DNA of 6,729 bases from Azospirillum brasilense. GTDB taxonomy: Bacteria; Pseudomonadota; Alphaproteobacteria; Rickettsiales; UBA3002. Within the stretch, counting starts at the first letter, position 1, and each line of letters starts with the position of its first letter. The notes beneath the pieces are model-generated. The model had not been told where the DNA came from and did not search any database. It saw only the letters and a program-made list of their open reading frames with translations. Both the position numbers and the translations under genes were made by a program. The stretch is taken from NCBI GenBank assembly GCA_003241645.1, contig QFOX01000085.1:1-6729 (forward strand), read 5' to 3'. Shown here one piece after another: positions 5,530 through 6,729 of the stretch.

Positions 5530-5856
5530 TTAGGCCTCATCGCGTTGCGGCCCGCGGGCGGGCAGCGCCTCGCCGCTGGGCGCGGTGGGCAGCTGGGTGA
5601 AGGTGGCAGGCGCGGGAATATCGGCCAGCATGCGCTCCACCTTGCTCACCTTGGCAGCCAACGGGCCCTCGTGGCAGCCTTCGATCATGGCCTCGACCGC
5701 CGCGGGCTCGCCCGCGAACAACGCTTCCACCGTGCCATCGGTGGTGTTGCGCACCCAGCCGGTCAGCCCCAGTTTGCGCGCGTTACGCACCGTCCATGCG
5801 CGGTAGCCCACGCCCTGTACCCGGCCATGGATGGTGCAGCGAATCACGGTTGCCAT
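5530..5856 (-). CDS. acyP: Acylphosphatase
   Basis: Acylphosphatase hydrolyses carboxyl-phosphate bonds of small acyl phosphates in the cytosol. The 108-residue product shows the family signatures: the phosphate-binding loop GRVQGVGYR (11-19) with catalytic Arg19, and GWVRNTTDGTVEAL (33-46) with catalytic Asn37. Homology ends near residue 88. The last 20 or so residues, rich in Pro and Ala and then charged, extend beyond the usual length of about 90. GTG (5859) and ATG (5856) are in tandem; the ATG is chosen because a full AGGAGG (plus-strand 5863-5868) lies six bases before it. The gene is divergent from argD/astC and is followed after 44 bp by the prepilin gene on the same strand. No terminator with a T tract lies between, so both may share a transcript, although no functional link is known. 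Confidence 0.93.
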   Translation of the reverse strand: MATVIRCTIHGRVQGVGYRAWTVRNARKLGLTGWVRNTTDGTVEALFAGEPAAVEAMIEGCHEGPLAAKVSKVERMLADIPAPATFTQLPTAPSGEALPARGPQRDEA

Positions 5857-5862
5857 CACGAA

Positions 5863-5868
5863 CCTCCT
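5863..5868 (-). promoter_or_regulatory. Ribosome-binding site of acyP
   Basis: The minus strand reads AGGAGG, six bases, then ATG. It is the strongest Shine-Dalgarno sequence in the window and fixes the start at 5856, not the adjacent GTG at 5859. Confidence 0.85.
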
Positions 5869-5949
5869 TTATTGGTGTGGGGCTATGTTGCGCATAACCA
5901 ACGCTAAGCGCGCAATAAGAAACCGCATGCTGCATTGCATGGGCTTCAT

Positions 5950-5978
5950 TTGCGCGGGGGCCGCTTCGCGTGCTAGGG
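5950..5978 (+). promoter_or_regulatory. Possible promoter of the argD/astC-type gene
   Basis: TTGCGC (5950-5955) and CTAGGG within GCTAGGGT (5973-5978) are separated by 17 bases. The pattern TTG..., 17 bases, GCTAnnnT resembles housekeeping promoters of alphaproteobacteria. Transcription would start near 5985, leaving a leader of about 28 bases. The match is partial. Confidence 0.4.
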
Positions 5979-6012
5979 TGTTAAAAAACATCCAAGAAAC
6001 GAAAGTACCGCC

Positions 6013-6729
6013 ATGACTGCACTTCCCCCCGCTACCCATAATCTCGGCGCTTTGTCGCAGGAACTCGTCGCCAAGGGCCAGAAATACTACGTGCCCAACT
6101 ACAAGCCGCGCGAAATGATCATCGATCGCGGGCAGGGCGCCACCGTGTGGGACCTCGACGGCAACGATTACATCGATCTGGGCGCGGGCATCGCGGTGAA
6201 TTCGCTGGGCCATCAGGACCCCGACCTGCTCGCCGCGCTGGATGCGCAAAGCCGCAAGATCTGGCACACCAGCAACGTCTTCTTCACCGAGCCGCCCATT
6301 AAGCTCGCGGAATTGCTCATTTCTTCCTGCCATTGCGTGAAGCGCGCCTTCTTCTGCAATTCCGGCGCCGAGGCCAACGAGGCGGCCATCAAGCTGGCGC
6401 GCAAATACGCCGCCGGCAAAGGCCGCCCGCCCGAGAAGCGCGAGATCATTACCTTCGTGGGCTCGTTCCATGGCCGCACCATGGCCACCGTGACCGCCAC
6501 CGCGCAGCCGAAATACCATGAGGGGTTCGAGCCGCTGCCCCCCGGCTTCCGCTATTGCCCGAAATTCAACGACGAGGCCGCCATTGAGGCCATGGTGAAC
6601 GAAAACACCTGCGCCATCATGGTCGAGCCGGTGCAGGGCGAAGGCGGCGTGATGCCCGCGAAGCCGGGATTCTTGAAGTTTCTCAAGGCCTTGTGTGAAA
6701 AATATGATGCACTGCTGATCATCGACGAA
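6013..6729 (+). CDS. argD: Acetylornithine/succinylornithine aminotransferase (class III PLP), 3' end outside window
   Basis: A PLP enzyme of the ArgD/AstC group, which exchanges an amino group between N-acetylornithine (or succinylornithine) and 2-oxoglutarate in arginine synthesis or breakdown. The 239 visible residues are open to the window end, cut just after IIDE. Clear family blocks are WDLDGNDYIDLGAGIAVNSLGH (46-67), CNSGAEANEAAIKLARKY (115-132, PLP phosphate loop), FHGRT (152-156, ring stacking) and EPVQGEGG (205-212). Asp238 is the residue expected to bind the PLP ring nitrogen. The catalytic lysine lies beyond the window. ATG 6013 has only a weak GAAAG ribosome-binding site, but the homology begins soon after it. 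Sequence alone does not separate biosynthetic ArgD from catabolic AstC; ArgD is the more common in this setting, and downstream neighbours such as argF would decide it. Confidence 0.88.
   Translation, partial: MTALPPATHNLGALSQELVAKGQKYYVPNYKPREMIIDRGQGATVWDLDGNDYIDLGAGIAVNSLGHQDPDLLAALDAQSRKIWHTSNVFFTEPPIKLAELLISSCHCVKRAFFCNSGAEANEAAIKLARKYAAGKGRPPEKREIITFVGSFHGRTMATVTATAQPKYHEGFEPLPPGFRYCPKFNDEAAIEAMVNENTCAIMVEPVQGEGGVMPAKPGFLKFLKALCEKYDALLIIDE

Noticed and set aside
5926..5941. CATGC-6-GCATG inverted repeat in the acyP/argD divergent region
   Set aside because: Five-base arms are too short to call an operator without other copies or conservation.
5869..6519. Minus-strand open frame (216 codons) opposite the aminotransferase gene
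   Set aside because: The plus strand encodes a clear class III aminotransferase across the same bases; the minus frame has no family motifs.

Overview
The window reads as a piece of a Gram-negative, GC-rich chromosome, most likely an alphaproteobacterium. The signs are a bactofilin paired with an M23 peptidase, the MgtE, LipB and ArgD/AstC sequence types, and a pilin type with a very short leader. A finer placement, for example a Micavibrio-like or Rhodospirillales-like lineage, is only an impression. Most of the window is ordinary housekeeping DNA. I see no CRISPR array, transposase, phage gene, toxin-antitoxin pair or riboswitch, and no clear new multi-gene system.

Layout, left to right: (1) a 5'-truncated M23/LytM cell-wall peptidase (1-993, +) overlapping a bactofilin gene (974-1471, +), together a cell-shape or local wall-remodelling module. 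(2) On the minus strand, a tRNA-Leu(GAG) with its own promoter and terminator (3705-3874), then mgtE (Mg2+ channel/transporter), then an exported MsrA that meets the bactofilin gene tail to tail with an 8-bp gap. (3) On the plus strand, lipB (octanoyltransferase) starts directly at the edge of a paired-hairpin REP/MITE-like repeat (3886-3955) and carries an in-frame GC-rich palindromic insertion in its coding region. (4) On the minus strand, acyP (acylphosphatase) is followed after 44 bp by a prepilin-like gene that meets lipB tail to tail. (5) On the plus strand, the first 239 codons of an ArgD/AstC-type aminotransferase (6013 to the window end), divergent from acyP. It has no stop codon because it runs off the edge.

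The genes do not form one pathway. The functional pairs supported by arrangement are the peptidase with the bactofilin, and possibly acyP with the prepilin gene by co-transcription only. The points most worth a second look are small-scale: the palindromic insertion inside lipB just before its catalytic lysine, the REP-like element that abuts the lipB start codon, the tRNA-Leu whose leader and trailer are complementary and lengthen the acceptor stem to about 21 bp, and a hairpin that covers the prepilin start codon.
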